Assembly: GCA_003487805.1 (NCBI GenBank)
Contig: DNNE01000212.1
Location: 62,672-93,623 of the forward strand
Length of the DNA stretch: 30,952 nucleotides
Source of the DNA: Blastocatellia bacterium
GTDB lineage: Bacteria; Acidobacteriota; Blastocatellia; Pyrinomonadales; Pyrinomonadaceae
Reading direction: 5' to 3'
In this document: one piece after another, positions 23,558 to 30,952 of the stretch
Numbering within the stretch: position 1 is the first letter of the stretch
How the letters are laid out: each line of letters starts with the position of its first letter
Translations under genes and position numbers: made by a program
Notes under the pieces: generated by a model
Told to the model about the DNA's origin: nothing
What the model saw: only the letters and a program-made list of their open reading frames with translations
Database searches by the model: none

Positions 23558-25447
23558 TTAAGCGAGCAGTGCGCGCGCTTCGTCTTCGCTCATGTTTTCG
23601 ACTCGGGCAATGATTAGCCGCTCAATTTCGCTGGACAGCTCAGCGATTGTCGGCGTGTCGAATAATGTGCGCAGGGACAGATCAACTCCGAACGCGCCGC
23701 GAATCTTGCCGATAAGTTGCGTGCCCAGCAGAGAATGCCCTCCCAGCAAAAAGAAATTATCGTTGACGCTCACCTCGCTTAAGGCGAGTAACGAACACAG
23801 TATCTTTCCCAATCGCTGTTCAATGGGTGAGCGGGGAGCGACAAAATTTTCATCGCGTAAGGTGTTTTCACTCGTCGGTTCGGGCAGCGCCGCGCGATTT
23901 ACTTTTCCGTTGGCAGTTAGTGGAAGTTGTTCGAGCTTCACAAACATTGCCGGTAGCATGTAATCAGGCAAAGACGATTGCAGAAACTCGCGTAGCTCTG
24001 TGGCCGACGGGGTCGAACCATTTCGCATCGTCACATAAGCGGTCAAACGCCTTTCTGAAGAATCAACGCTGCGGGCGACCACCACACTCGACACAATTTC
24101 GGGAAAACGATCGATCGCGGCTTCGACTTCTGCCGGCTCGATTCGATGACCGAGGATTTTGATTTGCTCATCAGCGCGGCCTAAGTACGCAATGTCGCCA
24201 TCGGGGAGTTGGCGTGCCAGGTCGCCCGTGCGATAAAGGCGCGCACCCGGTTGAGTGCTGAAGGGATCGGAAATGAATCTCTCTAAAGTTAGATCGGGGC
24301 GGTTAAGGTAACCACGTCCGACGTTTTGGCCGCCGATAAAAATCTCGCCGGCTTCGCCCGGCTGAACGTGAGCCAGCTCCTGATCAAGAATGTAGATCTG
24401 TGCGTTAGTAATCGCGCGGCCAATCGTCGGCAGATCGGTTGTAGCGCAGCTTCGCACTCGACCGGAGGTTGCGACGACTGTGCACTCGGTTGGCCCATAG
24501 TTGTTAACGAGCTCAAACGGGAGACCGTTTTCGGGGTAACGATGTAGCGTGTCCGCACCGGTTAACAGGAAACGGAGAGCAGCGTCTGGCGGCCAATCCA
24601 AAATCATCACGCGCTCCGCCAACACGGTCGGGAGAAAGCTGATCGTGATCTGGTTTGCGACCAGCCAGTCGCGCAACGCTTCAGGCGCCAATCTGGTAGG
24701 TTCATCAGGTACGTACAAACTCGCGCCTGCCGTTAGATACGGCCAGACTTCCCAGACAGCCGCATCGAAACTAACACCCGCAAGATGCGAAGCGCGATCC
24801 TTCGAACTGACACTGAATTCAGAACGATGCCATTCAATGAGGTTCAGCAAATTCTCGATGGTGATTTCAACGCCTTTTGGTTCACCCGTCGATCCTGAGG
24901 TGTAAATGACGTACGCCAGTTGGTCTTTCGCACTCTCGATCGCCGGCGCCGCAACTGAACACTTTTCGAGCTCTCGATTGTTATCAATAGGGACGACCGT
25001 GCAAGATTCGCCCGCGATCTCTCCGGCAAATTCCGAGTTCGAAATCAAAACGCTGGGCTTGGCGTCGTTAAGCATGAAGCGTAAGCGCTCAAGCGGAAGC
25101 TTTGGATCGAGCGGAAGATACGCTCCTCCGGCTTTTAAAACCGCGAGCGAGCTAATCACTGATTCGGGCGATCGATCTAAACAGATGGCAACGATGGTTT
25201 CGGCCTCGACGCCTAAATTGATTAAATGATTGGCTAGCTGATTCGCGCGCCGGTCCAATTCACCGTAGCTCACAACCTGGCCATTGAAGAAAACCGCGGG
25301 CGCTTCCGGATCGGCCATCGCATGGATGGCGATCATTTCGCTGAGACTGCCTTGACCAGCAGTGCCCGACCGGCTAACTTCTGCAAATGCACCCCGATTT
25401 TTATCGGATTGCTCGATTATCGCGTTAATTGTTGACGTATCGATCAT
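23558..25447 (-). CDS. NRPS A-T initiation module, leucine code
   Basis: The 629-residue protein (from ATG 25447, MIDTSTINA) has an adenylation domain (about 30-535) with YTSGSTGEPKG, NNYGPTE, YRTGDLA and TANGKVNR, then a carrier domain with LGGHSLLG. There is no condensation domain, as expected for a loading module. Hand alignment to GrsA gives D228 A229 W232 F271 L295 G297 N316 V324 V325 plus the A10 lysine, i.e. DAWFLGNVVK, identical to the published leucine code. The carrier core reads FFLLGGHS (usually FFDLGGHS), and A8 has KILGHRIEP in place of KIRGxRIEL; both changes are mild. It is the first gene of the operon. The frame remains open 18 codons upstream, but no family feature is there. 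No Shine-Dalgarno sequence is visible. Confidence 0.9.
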   Translation of the reverse strand: MIDTSTINAIIEQSDKNRGAFAEVSRSGTAGQGSLSEMIAIHAMADPEAPAVFFNGQVVSYGELDRRANQLANHLINLGVEAETIVAICLDRSPESVISSLAVLKAGGAYLPLDPKLPLERLRFMLNDAKPSVLISNSEFAGEIAGESCTVVPIDNNRELEKCSVAAPAIESAKDQLAYVIYTSGSTGEPKGVEITIENLLNLIEWHRSEFSVSSKDRASHLAGVSFDAAVWEVWPYLTAGASLYVPDEPTRLAPEALRDWLVANQITISFLPTVLAERVMILDWPPDAALRFLLTGADTLHRYPENGLPFELVNNYGPTECTVVATSGRVRSCATTDLPTIGRAITNAQIYILDQELAHVQPGEAGEIFIGGQNVGRGYLNRPDLTLERFISDPFSTQPGARLYRTGDLARQLPDGDIAYLGRADEQIKILGHRIEPAEVEAAIDRFPEIVSSVVVARSVDSSERRLTAYVTMRNGSTPSATELREFLQSSLPDYMLPAMFVKLEQLPLTANGKVNRAALPEPTSENTLRDENFVAPRSPIEQRLGKILCSLLALSEVSVNDNFFLLGGHSLLGTQLIGKIRGAFGVDLSLRTLFDTPTIAELSSEIERLIIARVENMSEDEARALLA

Positions 25448-25960
25448 AATATGGACTCGACCCCGAGACCTGTTCCTGCATATGTAAACGCATAATTCCA
25501 ACTCTTTTCCTTGCTAATTATTACCCATCGAACAATAAGCGGCAGATTTCTCTCCGGTGCCTCGGAAGCTTGCGCCTCATACCCACCCGCACCTCTGACA
25601 AGTACGCACTTATGCTCGCTTATTTTCCTGACGGCTCGAAGGTCCACTACCCCGTCGTTCCATATCAAGCCGACTCGACCACCGCTTATCAAAGCGCGCT
25701 GCGAACATCGGTCATGGCCGCCCTGCACCGAAGAGAATCCTCAATAGTCCGTTCGATTAATCAAGCACACGCCTCAGGATAATTGTGGTAAACTCCCGCT
25801 CGGAAAGACGAGAGATGGGAGTTCTGCGCTGTTCATAGATGCCGTTCGCTCGTGCCACCAGCCCCTCGCTTAACGGAGCATGGCTCGCGCCTCTTCTTTT
25901 CGCCACTTCTCTCCGCGGCTCACAAAACTCGATAAAGTGTTCTTCTGGTTGGAGGTCATC
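25448..25960. other. Divergent region between NRPS operon and LecA-like gene
   Basis: This 513-base gap should contain the promoter of the NRPS operon (minus strand) and that of the exported lectin-like gene (plus strand). The first 90 bases are AT-rich compared with the surroundings, which suits a promoter, but no confident -35/-10 pair was picked out. A possible short ORF at 25570-25782 is listed separately. Confidence 0.45.
25570..25782 (+). CDS. Possible small protein of unknown function
   Basis: From TTG 25570 a 70-residue frame reads LRLIPTRTSDKYALMLAYFP, then DGSKVHYPVVPYQADSTTAYQS, and ends in SINQAHASG. The residue mix (aromatics, a DGSKV turn, few Arg/Ser runs) is more protein-like than other frames here. 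However, the start codon is weak, only GGAA lies close upstream, and I recognise no family. It could be a non-coding stretch of the promoter region. Confidence 0.3.
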   Translation: MRLIPTRTSDKYALMLAYFPDGSKVHYPVVPYQADSTTAYQSALRTSVMAALHRRESSIVRSINQAHASG

Positions 25961-26755
25961 ATGAAAACGTTTTTTGTTCGTGCGGTTGTTGCGTTTGCGC
26001 TCGTGTTTGCGGTGAGCGTGCCGGTTCTCGCTGATACGATTCGCCTGAAAGACGGCAGCGTCATTCGCGGGCAGATCGTCAGTTTTAAGAACGAGCAGTT
26101 CACAATTCTGGTAGGCAGCGGCGCGCGCGGGCGAAAGAGCCGCATCACGGTTTACATGGAAGACGTTGATTCGATCGACTTCGACTCGACCGGTAACACG
26201 AGCGGCCCAGCGGAGGACAACAATAGTTCGCAGACGACCTATCAACCTCCTTACCAGCAGCCGACGAATAATCAGCCGACGTATCAACCGCCACCCAATC
26301 AGACGTCGAACAATCAGCCGAGCTATCAGCCGCCGGTCACAAACCCCACGACCCAATCGCCAGGCAATAATCCGCAATTCTTTACCATTAACATCAAGGT
26401 GCGCGCAGATAACGCGAGCAATGGATGGACCAACAGCGGATTGGTTGTAAGGCGAGGACAGCGCTTGCGAATCAGCGCCTCGGGCCGTGTGAGCCTTGGC
26501 ACTAACCGCTATGCGACACCGGATGGGCTCCCGAACATCCCCGATCGCGACAAGCTGATGCGCAATCAGCCGACCGGCGGATTGATCGCAGTCATCGGCG
26601 ACGACAACGACGACTTTATTTTTGTAGGCCGGGGCCGCGACTTCGTCGCCCAACGGGATGGCGTGCTGTTTCTGGGCGTGAACGAAGGAAATCTTAGCGA
26701 CAACTCGGGAAATTTCGACATCGTAATCGAGGCGGAAGCCTCCGGCTCGCGGTAA
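25961..26755 (+). CDS. Exported protein with LecA/PA-IL-like C-terminal domain
   Basis: The 264-residue protein has a signal peptide (MKTFFVRAVVAFALVFAVSV, cut after VLA, residue 24). A short beta domain (TIRLKDGSVIRGQIVSFKNE, 26-75) resembles small SH3-like repeats in acidobacterial secreted proteins. A Gln/Pro/Asn/Tyr-rich linker (about 88-137, with NNQPTYQPP-type repeats) follows. The C-terminal domain (139-264) has WTNSGLVVRRGQRLRISASG, TGGLIAVIGD, GVLFLGVNEG and DNSGNFDI. The last match the LecA/PA-IL-like galactose-binding fold, whose calcium ligands lie in this Asn/Asp-rich loop. GGAGG (25951-25955) fixes the start at ATG 25961; the longer frame from 25880 is unlikely. Its sugar ligand and export destination are unknown. 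Confidence 0.8.
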   Translation: MKTFFVRAVVAFALVFAVSVPVLADTIRLKDGSVIRGQIVSFKNEQFTILVGSGARGRKSRITVYMEDVDSIDFDSTGNTSGPAEDNNSSQTTYQPPYQQPTNNQPTYQPPPNQTSNNQPSYQPPVTNPTTQSPGNNPQFFTINIKVRADNASNGWTNSGLVVRRGQRLRISASGRVSLGTNRYATPDGLPNIPDRDKLMRNQPTGGLIAVIGDDNDDFIFVGRGRDFVAQRDGVLFLGVNEGNLSDNSGNFDIVIEAEASGSR

Positions 26756-26758
26756 GAG

Positions 26759-26881
26759 TTTGGAGTGCGCCGGCGGCGGGGTTCCCGCGCGAGCATCTCG
26801 CGTGGGGTGCCGTTGACGGCGCTTTGGGTTGTTACCGTTGGCATAGGTCAAAAAAGCGGCGTCAAGCCGCCGCACTCCAAA
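26759..26881. repeat. Palindromic repeat family D (TTTGGAGTGCG), copy 1
   Basis: TTTGGAGTGCG (26759-26769) and CGCACTCCAAA (26871-26881) are perfect inverted ends of a 123-bp element. Internal hairpins include CGCGAG/CTCGCG near 26787-26804 and GCGGC/GCCGC at 26856-26870. It begins four bases after the stop of the LecA-like gene. The remaining gap to the next gene (26882-27021) holds nothing recognisable. Confidence 0.78.
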
Positions 26882-27021
26882 TTGTTGCCAACGTGCCCTG
26901 CATATCTCGCATCACAAACCTTCAGGCCGCAGCTCCCTTAGCTTGACCACGCTCGGTCGCGCGCCATATAGTCGCTTTTAGTCGCATCGGCCTGCCTCAG
27001 AGTCCAGAAAAGGATCGCTTT

Positions 27022-28290
27022 ATGAGCAATACACCGCGTCGCACTCTCTTCTTAGTCAGCCTACTTGTCTTCAATTTTTGCCTGGGTTCCACGTCTTTGG
27101 TTTTCCCGCAGTCAAGGCGCCAACCACCGTCATCGGATCAAAAAAAGAACAAACGGCCGGATCCGACGCAGCAGACTGACGAGCAAAAGCCGGAAACGCT
27201 GCCGCCCGACGTTGCCGGGAAACAGCAGGAGGCGGAAAAACTCAGCGTTACCACGAACCTGGTCAACGTCGACGCCGTCGTCTACAACAAAAAGACCGGC
27301 CAGCCACAGCTCGCCCTGAAACAGGCTAACTTTGCAATCTTCGTTGATGGCGTGAAAAAAGAGATCACGAATTTCGCGACTCCGGAAGCGCCGATCACAG
27401 TGACCCTCGTAGTTGAATACAGCAAGCTGGCGGAGACGCTTGGTCTTTACGGCAGTGGCGGCATGGAAGCAGGACAGATGGAAGTTATTCGGCCGACGGC
27501 GATGTTCCTGTCGCAATTCATTAAGCCGACAGATTACGTTTCCGTTATTGCCTATGACATGCGGCCGACGCCTTTGACTGACTTCACCAACGATCCGACT
27601 CGCATCCAGCAGGTGATAAGTTTGTTGCTGCACAATACGCCAGCTTTCAGCGACAGCAATCTCTATGATGCGCTGAAGTTAACGCTGGTCGGTGGCCGCG
27701 GCGATGCGGTCGTGCTTGAAGATTCGAAACAGCGGACGGCGGAATACTCGGGAATGGTCTCGGTGCCGGGCGGCCGGCGCAAAGCTGTTTTGCTGGTTGC
27801 GTCTGGCCTGGATACCTTCAGCAAGATCAATATGGACCAGGCGCGCAAGATCGTGCAGAACTCCGGCATTCCGATCTACATCATTGGCACCGGACAAATG
27901 TTCCAAAAGAAGTACGGCGACTCAATGGATCCGGGGCGTGGCTCAAGCATTCGTGGCATTCCGATCGACCGCATGACTTTCCTGCAAGCCGACAACACTA
28001 TGAAGACGTTCGCCAAAGAGAGCGGCGGAGCTTTTTATCCCGTGGTTTTTGAAGGCGAATTGCCGGAGGTGCTCAGTTCAATCAACGCGCTGCTTCGCAG
28101 TCAGTACAGTCTCGGCTTCAAGCCTGACGATATTGCCGACGGCAAGTCACACAAGATCGTTGTTAAGGTTGACGTCGACGGCGACGGGGAATACGACGAT
28201 AAAGCTTATGCTGTGCGCGCGCGCGAAGTTTACAACGCCCCGAAAGCTGACGCCTCCAGCAATGGGAAGACGGGCGGCGGAAAGCAGTAG
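27022..28290 (+). CDS. Acidobacteria-type VWFA-related exported protein
   Basis: The 422-residue protein has an N-terminal signal sequence (about 1-30). A Lys/Gln/Pro-rich spacer (31-75) follows, then the TIGR03436-type opening TTNLVNVDAVVYNKKTGQPQ with NFAIFVDGVKKEITNF. A von Willebrand factor A fold (about 125-365) follows, including AVLLVASGLDTFSK and a C-terminal SQYSLGFKPD strand. The expected DxSxS metal site at the end of strand 1 reads VEYSKL, so the canonical MIDAS is not present. This family is strongly expanded in Acidobacteria and its function is unknown; it is probably a secreted or surface protein. AGGA lies 8 bases before the ATG. The C-terminus is Lys/Gly-rich. Confidence 0.88.
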   Translation: MSNTPRRTLFLVSLLVFNFCLGSTSLVFPQSRRQPPSSDQKKNKRPDPTQQTDEQKPETLPPDVAGKQQEAEKLSVTTNLVNVDAVVYNKKTGQPQLALKQANFAIFVDGVKKEITNFATPEAPITVTLVVEYSKLAETLGLYGSGGMEAGQMEVIRPTAMFLSQFIKPTDYVSVIAYDMRPTPLTDFTNDPTRIQQVISLLLHNTPAFSDSNLYDALKLTLVGGRGDAVVLEDSKQRTAEYSGMVSVPGGRRKAVLLVASGLDTFSKINMDQARKIVQNSGIPIYIIGTGQMFQKKYGDSMDPGRGSSIRGIPIDRMTFLQADNTMKTFAKESGGAFYPVVFEGELPEVLSSINALLRSQYSLGFKPDDIADGKSHKIVVKVDVDGDGEYDDKAYAVRAREVYNAPKADASSNGKTGGGKQ

Positions 28291-28322
28291 GCAGAAGCAA
28301 AAAGCCGCAAGCCCAATACAAT

Positions 28323-28356
28323 AACGCGGAGAATCGAGGGATCGACTCTCCGCGTT
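28323..28356. terminator. Two-way terminator between convergent genes
   Basis: AACGCGGAGA (28323-28332) pairs with TCTCCGCGTT (28347-28356). TCGA on each side extends the stem across one mismatch to a GGGA loop. TTTCGTT follows on +, and an A-rich CAATACAATA precedes it (T-rich on -). It lies 32 bases after the VWFA stop and 22 bases before the M29-like gene end. Confidence 0.75.
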
Positions 28357-28378
28357 TCGTTATCTGCTTACGGCTTTC

Positions 28379-29629
28379 TCAGCTCTTCCACTCGCCCTTT
28401 TCAATAATTGTCTTACCATCCAGAGTCACCGTGCACCCGCCGAGGTGACCGCCCAAACCGAATGTCGATTTGTTGTCGCCGCCGGCCCAGGTATTGATTC
28501 CGGTGCCGATACTAACCATTCCTGCCTGCACCCAATTGCCAACTTTGCTGGCGGGCCAAATCTTCAGGTTCGGGTTGATGCCAAAGTCGATATAGCTGAA
28601 CAAGTCCTTGCCGGGATCAGTCGTCGCGTCGTATTCCTTTTTCATCGCATCGAATCCGGGCCCTGATCCGGTCAGCGACGTAACTTTGCCGCTGACGATT
28701 ATGATCGCCACGTTGGTCATCTCTTTGCCGCGGAAAAAATCCTGCGCGATCATGATTTTTCCGTCAGCTGAATTGGTCACCGGAGTTGTATAAACCTCGC
28801 CCGCCGGGAGAAATACCGAAACCGCCGGGCCACCTTTCTGCACATCTTCAGCAGAAATGACTCCATCGCTGACGAAGAACGGGCGCGCGTCAATCTTAAC
28901 TTTAAGATCAGTTCCTTCGGGACTAGTGATGTGTAATTCTTTTCCAGCCGACAGAGTAGCCTTAACTTTTTCACCGGTAGCCTGGACGCCAGAGTAGTCA
29001 GCATTTACTGCTGACCAGAAGGTTTTTGTCAGGTCGTCCAAAGAAATACCGAAGCGTTTGGCTCGCCATTCTGTGGGATATAGATCGTTTCCAATCTCCA
29101 CCTGGCGCACGTTTCGCTTCTGATACAGATCGCCGACGGGCACGCCGGTCTTAGCAGTGTTCGCCAGGCGCGTCGGCGATACGTCACTCAGCACCCCTTC
29201 AGTCTCGTTGGAATCGACGCTGATCGCCACGGTCGGCAGGGTCGCCAATTTCAGATCAAAATCAGGCGACTGAGTGTCATATTTCTCCGGAACTTCCTCA
29301 TAGTATTTCTTAGCCATGCGATCGCTGCTCACGCTAAGCAGCGGGAATGCGCCGACCTTTCGTGTGTCGGTGTTCAAGTCTTCGAGCAATTCAAAATCGC
29401 GCACGCCGCCGTTGATGAATACGACGTCGTTCTCTTTGACGCCCGCGACTTGCGTGACGATCCGGTTCGCAACGGCCGCCGCATCGTAGGCAGCGGTTTT
29501 CTTCGGAGCTTCCGGACTAGCGGTGGCCATCTTGTTTTCGTTGGCTGGTGGTTGGCTTGCTTGTGGTTGGCAGGACATCAACGTGATGCCGGCGACGATT
29601 GATAGAGTTAGCAGGACAGTGCGACGCAT
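28379..29629 (-). CDS. Lipoprotein related to M29 aminopeptidases
   Basis: The 416-residue protein has a lipoprotein signal (lipobox LMSC, C20) and a Gln/Pro/Asn spacer, so it is anchored outside the inner membrane. The body follows the aminopeptidase T/AmpS (M29) plan. Matching features are LPAGEVYTTP (E278, first metal ligand), a strand with GKVTSLTGSGPGFDAMK, the GINPN segment, and a C-terminal TVTLDGKTIIEKGEW. Several expected metal ligands differ: D348 replaces the usual Glu before the GxNP segment, and only one His (H395) is found where two are normal. It may be a divergent peptidase or an inactive relative. AAGGAG (29638-29643) is eight bases upstream of ATG. It diverges from an OPT oligopeptide-type transporter, which suits a role in peptide use. 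Confidence 0.8.
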   Translation of the reverse strand: MRRTVLLTLSIVAGITLMSCQPQASQPPANENKMATASPEAPKKTAAYDAAAVANRIVTQVAGVKENDVVFINGGVRDFELLEDLNTDTRKVGAFPLLSVSSDRMAKKYYEEVPEKYDTQSPDFDLKLATLPTVAISVDSNETEGVLSDVSPTRLANTAKTGVPVGDLYQKRNVRQVEIGNDLYPTEWRAKRFGISLDDLTKTFWSAVNADYSGVQATGEKVKATLSAGKELHITSPEGTDLKVKIDARPFFVSDGVISAEDVQKGGPAVSVFLPAGEVYTTPVTNSADGKIMIAQDFFRGKEMTNVAIIIVSGKVTSLTGSGPGFDAMKKEYDATTDPGKDLFSYIDFGINPNLKIWPASKVGNWVQAGMVSIGTGINTWAGGDNKSTFGLGGHLGGCTVTLDGKTIIEKGEWKS

Positions 29630-29703
29630 GATAAGAACTCCTTCGCTCGACTTGTGGTGGAAAGCACGACGCTTTTATGCCAAATAGCCGCGAGAGTCAA
29701 CCA

Positions 29704-29807
29704 TTTGGAGTGCGGTGGCAATCCCGATTCATCGGGAGACACCGCTTTGGATTCAGGCCACGAATTTAAAGCGCCGTCGCTGCGTCGCTCTGCCGGCGCA
29801 CTCCAAA
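29704..29807. repeat. Palindromic repeat family D (TTTGGAGTGCG), copy 2
   Basis: TTTGGAGTGCG (29704-29714) and CGCACTCCAAA (29797-29807) bound 104 bp. The inner hairpin CCCGAT/ATCGGG is near 29724-29737, and ACACCGCTTTGG plus AAAGCGCCGTCGC mirror the centre of copy 1. It lies in the divergent region between the M29-like gene and the transporter gene, where the promoters are expected. Confidence 0.75.
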
Positions 29808-29901
29808 GGTTCTTGCTCTCGTGCCGTAGCGACGTGTAAAGTAGCGCTGTCTTTCCCTTAATAACTCCCCGCTTTACAAAGACTAGTCGGAGGTCACACT
29901 G

Positions 29902-30952
29902 ATGTCGAGCGAAAGCATCACCCCCGAAGAAGCCGCGCGCGCAAGCAAACCGGACAATCCATTTCTGGCGAACTTTCGTCCGTACATTCCGGCCGAGGCG
30001 CATCTGCGCGAGCTGACACCGTTGCCGCTGATCATGGGGACCTTTCTAGGCATGGTCTTTGGCGCATCTTCGCTCTACCTGGTTTTGAAAGTCGGGTTGA
30101 CCGTCAGCGCTTCGATTCCGGTTGCGGTGATTTCGATCACGCTTTTTCGCGTGCTTTCAAAGCTGGGTTTGAAGGACGCGACGATCCTCGAAAACAACAT
30201 CGTGCAGACCGCCGGCTCCGCGGGAGAGTCGATCGCATTCGGTGTGGGTGTAACGATGCCGGCGATCATGATCCTCGGACTGGATTTGGAAGTCACCCGC
30301 GTCATGCTGGTCGCGCTGCTCGGCGGATTGCTGGGCATCCTGATGATGATTCCGCTGCGGCGCGCGCTGATTGTGGCTCAGCATGGCTATCTGAAATATC
30401 CGGAAGGAACCGCTTGCGCTGAAGTTCTGAAGGCCGGAGCTTCCGATGAATCTCGCGCCGCCGCGCATCGCGCCGGCGATGTCGTTGACGAGACTGAGCA
30501 GATGGGCGCGAAGACAATCTTCGCGGGTCTGGGCGTCGGCTTTCTCTACCAGGTGCTGATGACCGGTCTCAAAGGTTGGAAGGACACGCCGGAAAAGGTC
30601 TTCGGCGCGCCGTTCAAAGCCGGGTCGATCTCGGCAGAGATTTCGCCGGCGCTGTTGGGCGTCGGCTACATCATCGGTCCGCGTATCGCCTCGATCATGT
30701 GCGCGGGCGGCGTGCTCGCTTATCTGGTTTTGATTCCGGCAATAAAGTTTTTTGGCTCTGGCATGACGACGCCACTTGCGCCCGGCACTGTTCCGATTAG
30801 CGAGATGAGTCCCTCGCAGATTCGCGGTGCATACATCCTGTACATTGGCGCCGGCGCCGTGGCCGCGGGCGGAATCATCAGTCTGTTTCGATCGCTGCCG
30901 ACCATTTGGAGTGGCTTGAAAGGGGGGCTAGCCGATCTTCGCGGCGGGGAAG
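29902..30952 (+). CDS. OPT-family oligopeptide transporter, N-terminal part (cut by window end)
   Basis: The first 350 residues of an expected 600-700 are present and the frame is open at the window end. An N-terminal cytoplasmic tail (FRPYIPAEAHLRELTPLPLI) leads into membrane segments with GTFLGMVFGASSLYLVLKVG, then ENNIVQTAGSAGESIAFG, YPEGTACAEVLKAG and GYIIGPRIASIMCAGGVLAY. These are hallmarks of OPT transporters (YjcQ/YL branch in bacteria), which carry peptides or metal chelates by proton coupling. GGAGG (29889-29893) is eight bases before ATG 29902. The substrate cannot be told from this part. The divergent M29-like lipoprotein suggests peptides. Confidence 0.92.
   Translation, partial: MSSESITPEEAARASKPDNPFLANFRPYIPAEAHLRELTPLPLIMGTFLGMVFGASSLYLVLKVGLTVSASIPVAVISITLFRVLSKLGLKDATILENNIVQTAGSAGESIAFGVGVTMPAIMILGLDLEVTRVMLVALLGGLLGILMMIPLRRALIVAQHGYLKYPEGTACAEVLKAGASDESRAAAHRAGDVVDETEQMGAKTIFAGLGVGFLYQVLMTGLKGWKDTPEKVFGAPFKAGSISAEISPALLGVGYIIGPRIASIMCAGGVLAYLVLIPAIKFFGSGMTTPLAPGTVPISEMSPSQIRGAYILYIGAGAVAAGGIISLFRSLPTIWSGLKGGLADLRGGE

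Noticed and set aside
25757..26875. A 372-codon open frame on - opposite the LecA-like gene
   Set aside because: It is antisense to a gene with a good ribosome site and signal peptide, runs across a repeat, and is rich in Arg/Leu/Ile repeats (RRLIGWRLIRRLI) as expected from the reverse of the Gln/Pro-rich linker.
30903..30915. TTTGGAGTGG near the window end as a third family D repeat
   Set aside because: Only the first nine bases match, no inverted partner follows, and it lies in conserved-looking OPT coding sequence (IWSGLKG).
1..30952. CRISPR array, insertion sequence, prophage or defence system
   Set aside because: No regular direct repeats with spacers, no transposase or integrase motifs, and no phage or nuclease genes were seen. 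The repeats are palindromic, short and mutually different.

Overview
The window looks like a chromosomal segment of an acidobacterium, most likely from the Blastocatellia/Pyrinomonadales part of the phylum. This is inferred from an Acidobacteria-type VWFA protein (27022-28290), many multiheme cytochromes, large GNAT/acyl-CoA synthetase and GCS2-CBS fusions, and dense short palindromic intergenic repeats. No rRNA, tRNA, transposase, integrase or CRISPR array was seen.

Region 1 (63-8305, all on +) reads as an electron-transfer locus. It holds an outer-membrane beta-barrel with a lysine-rich periplasmic tail, a frame-broken small membrane protein, two exported nine-motif cytochromes, a tetraheme cytochrome, a monoheme cytochrome and an ImcH-like NapC/NirT inner-membrane cytochrome. 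Together they carry 31 candidate heme-binding sites, enough to span from the quinone pool to the outer membrane. Palindromic repeats sit before and inside these genes: one 54-bp element lies in frame inside a cytochrome, and copies of another family contain the predicted start codons of two cytochromes.

Region 2 (8306-14544) has a 32-bp hairpin at a convergent junction, then a GCS2-type ligase fused to two CBS domains (-). Divergent from it is a small cytoplasmic Cys/His protein. A sigma-54-type response regulator and a PAS-PAS histidine kinase follow, separated by a palindrome with a ten-G run.

Region 3 (14545-17872) has a GNAT/ADP-forming acyl-CoA synthetase fusion (-) and a divergent small YqjD/ElaB-like membrane protein.

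Region 4 (17953-25447, all on -) is a compact biosynthetic operon: NRPS A-T, then cytochrome P450, then NRPS C-A-T-TE. By hand the first A domain reads DAWFLGNVV(K), the classical leucine code. The condensation domain has HQxxxDG instead of HHxxxDG, and the second A domain has a code I do not recognise. A small, probably dipeptide-sized, oxidised product is inferred.

Region 5 (25448-30952) has an exported protein with a LecA/PA-IL-like C-terminal domain, the VWFA protein, an M29-type peptidase-like lipoprotein (-), and the first 350 residues of a divergent OPT-family transporter cut by the window end.
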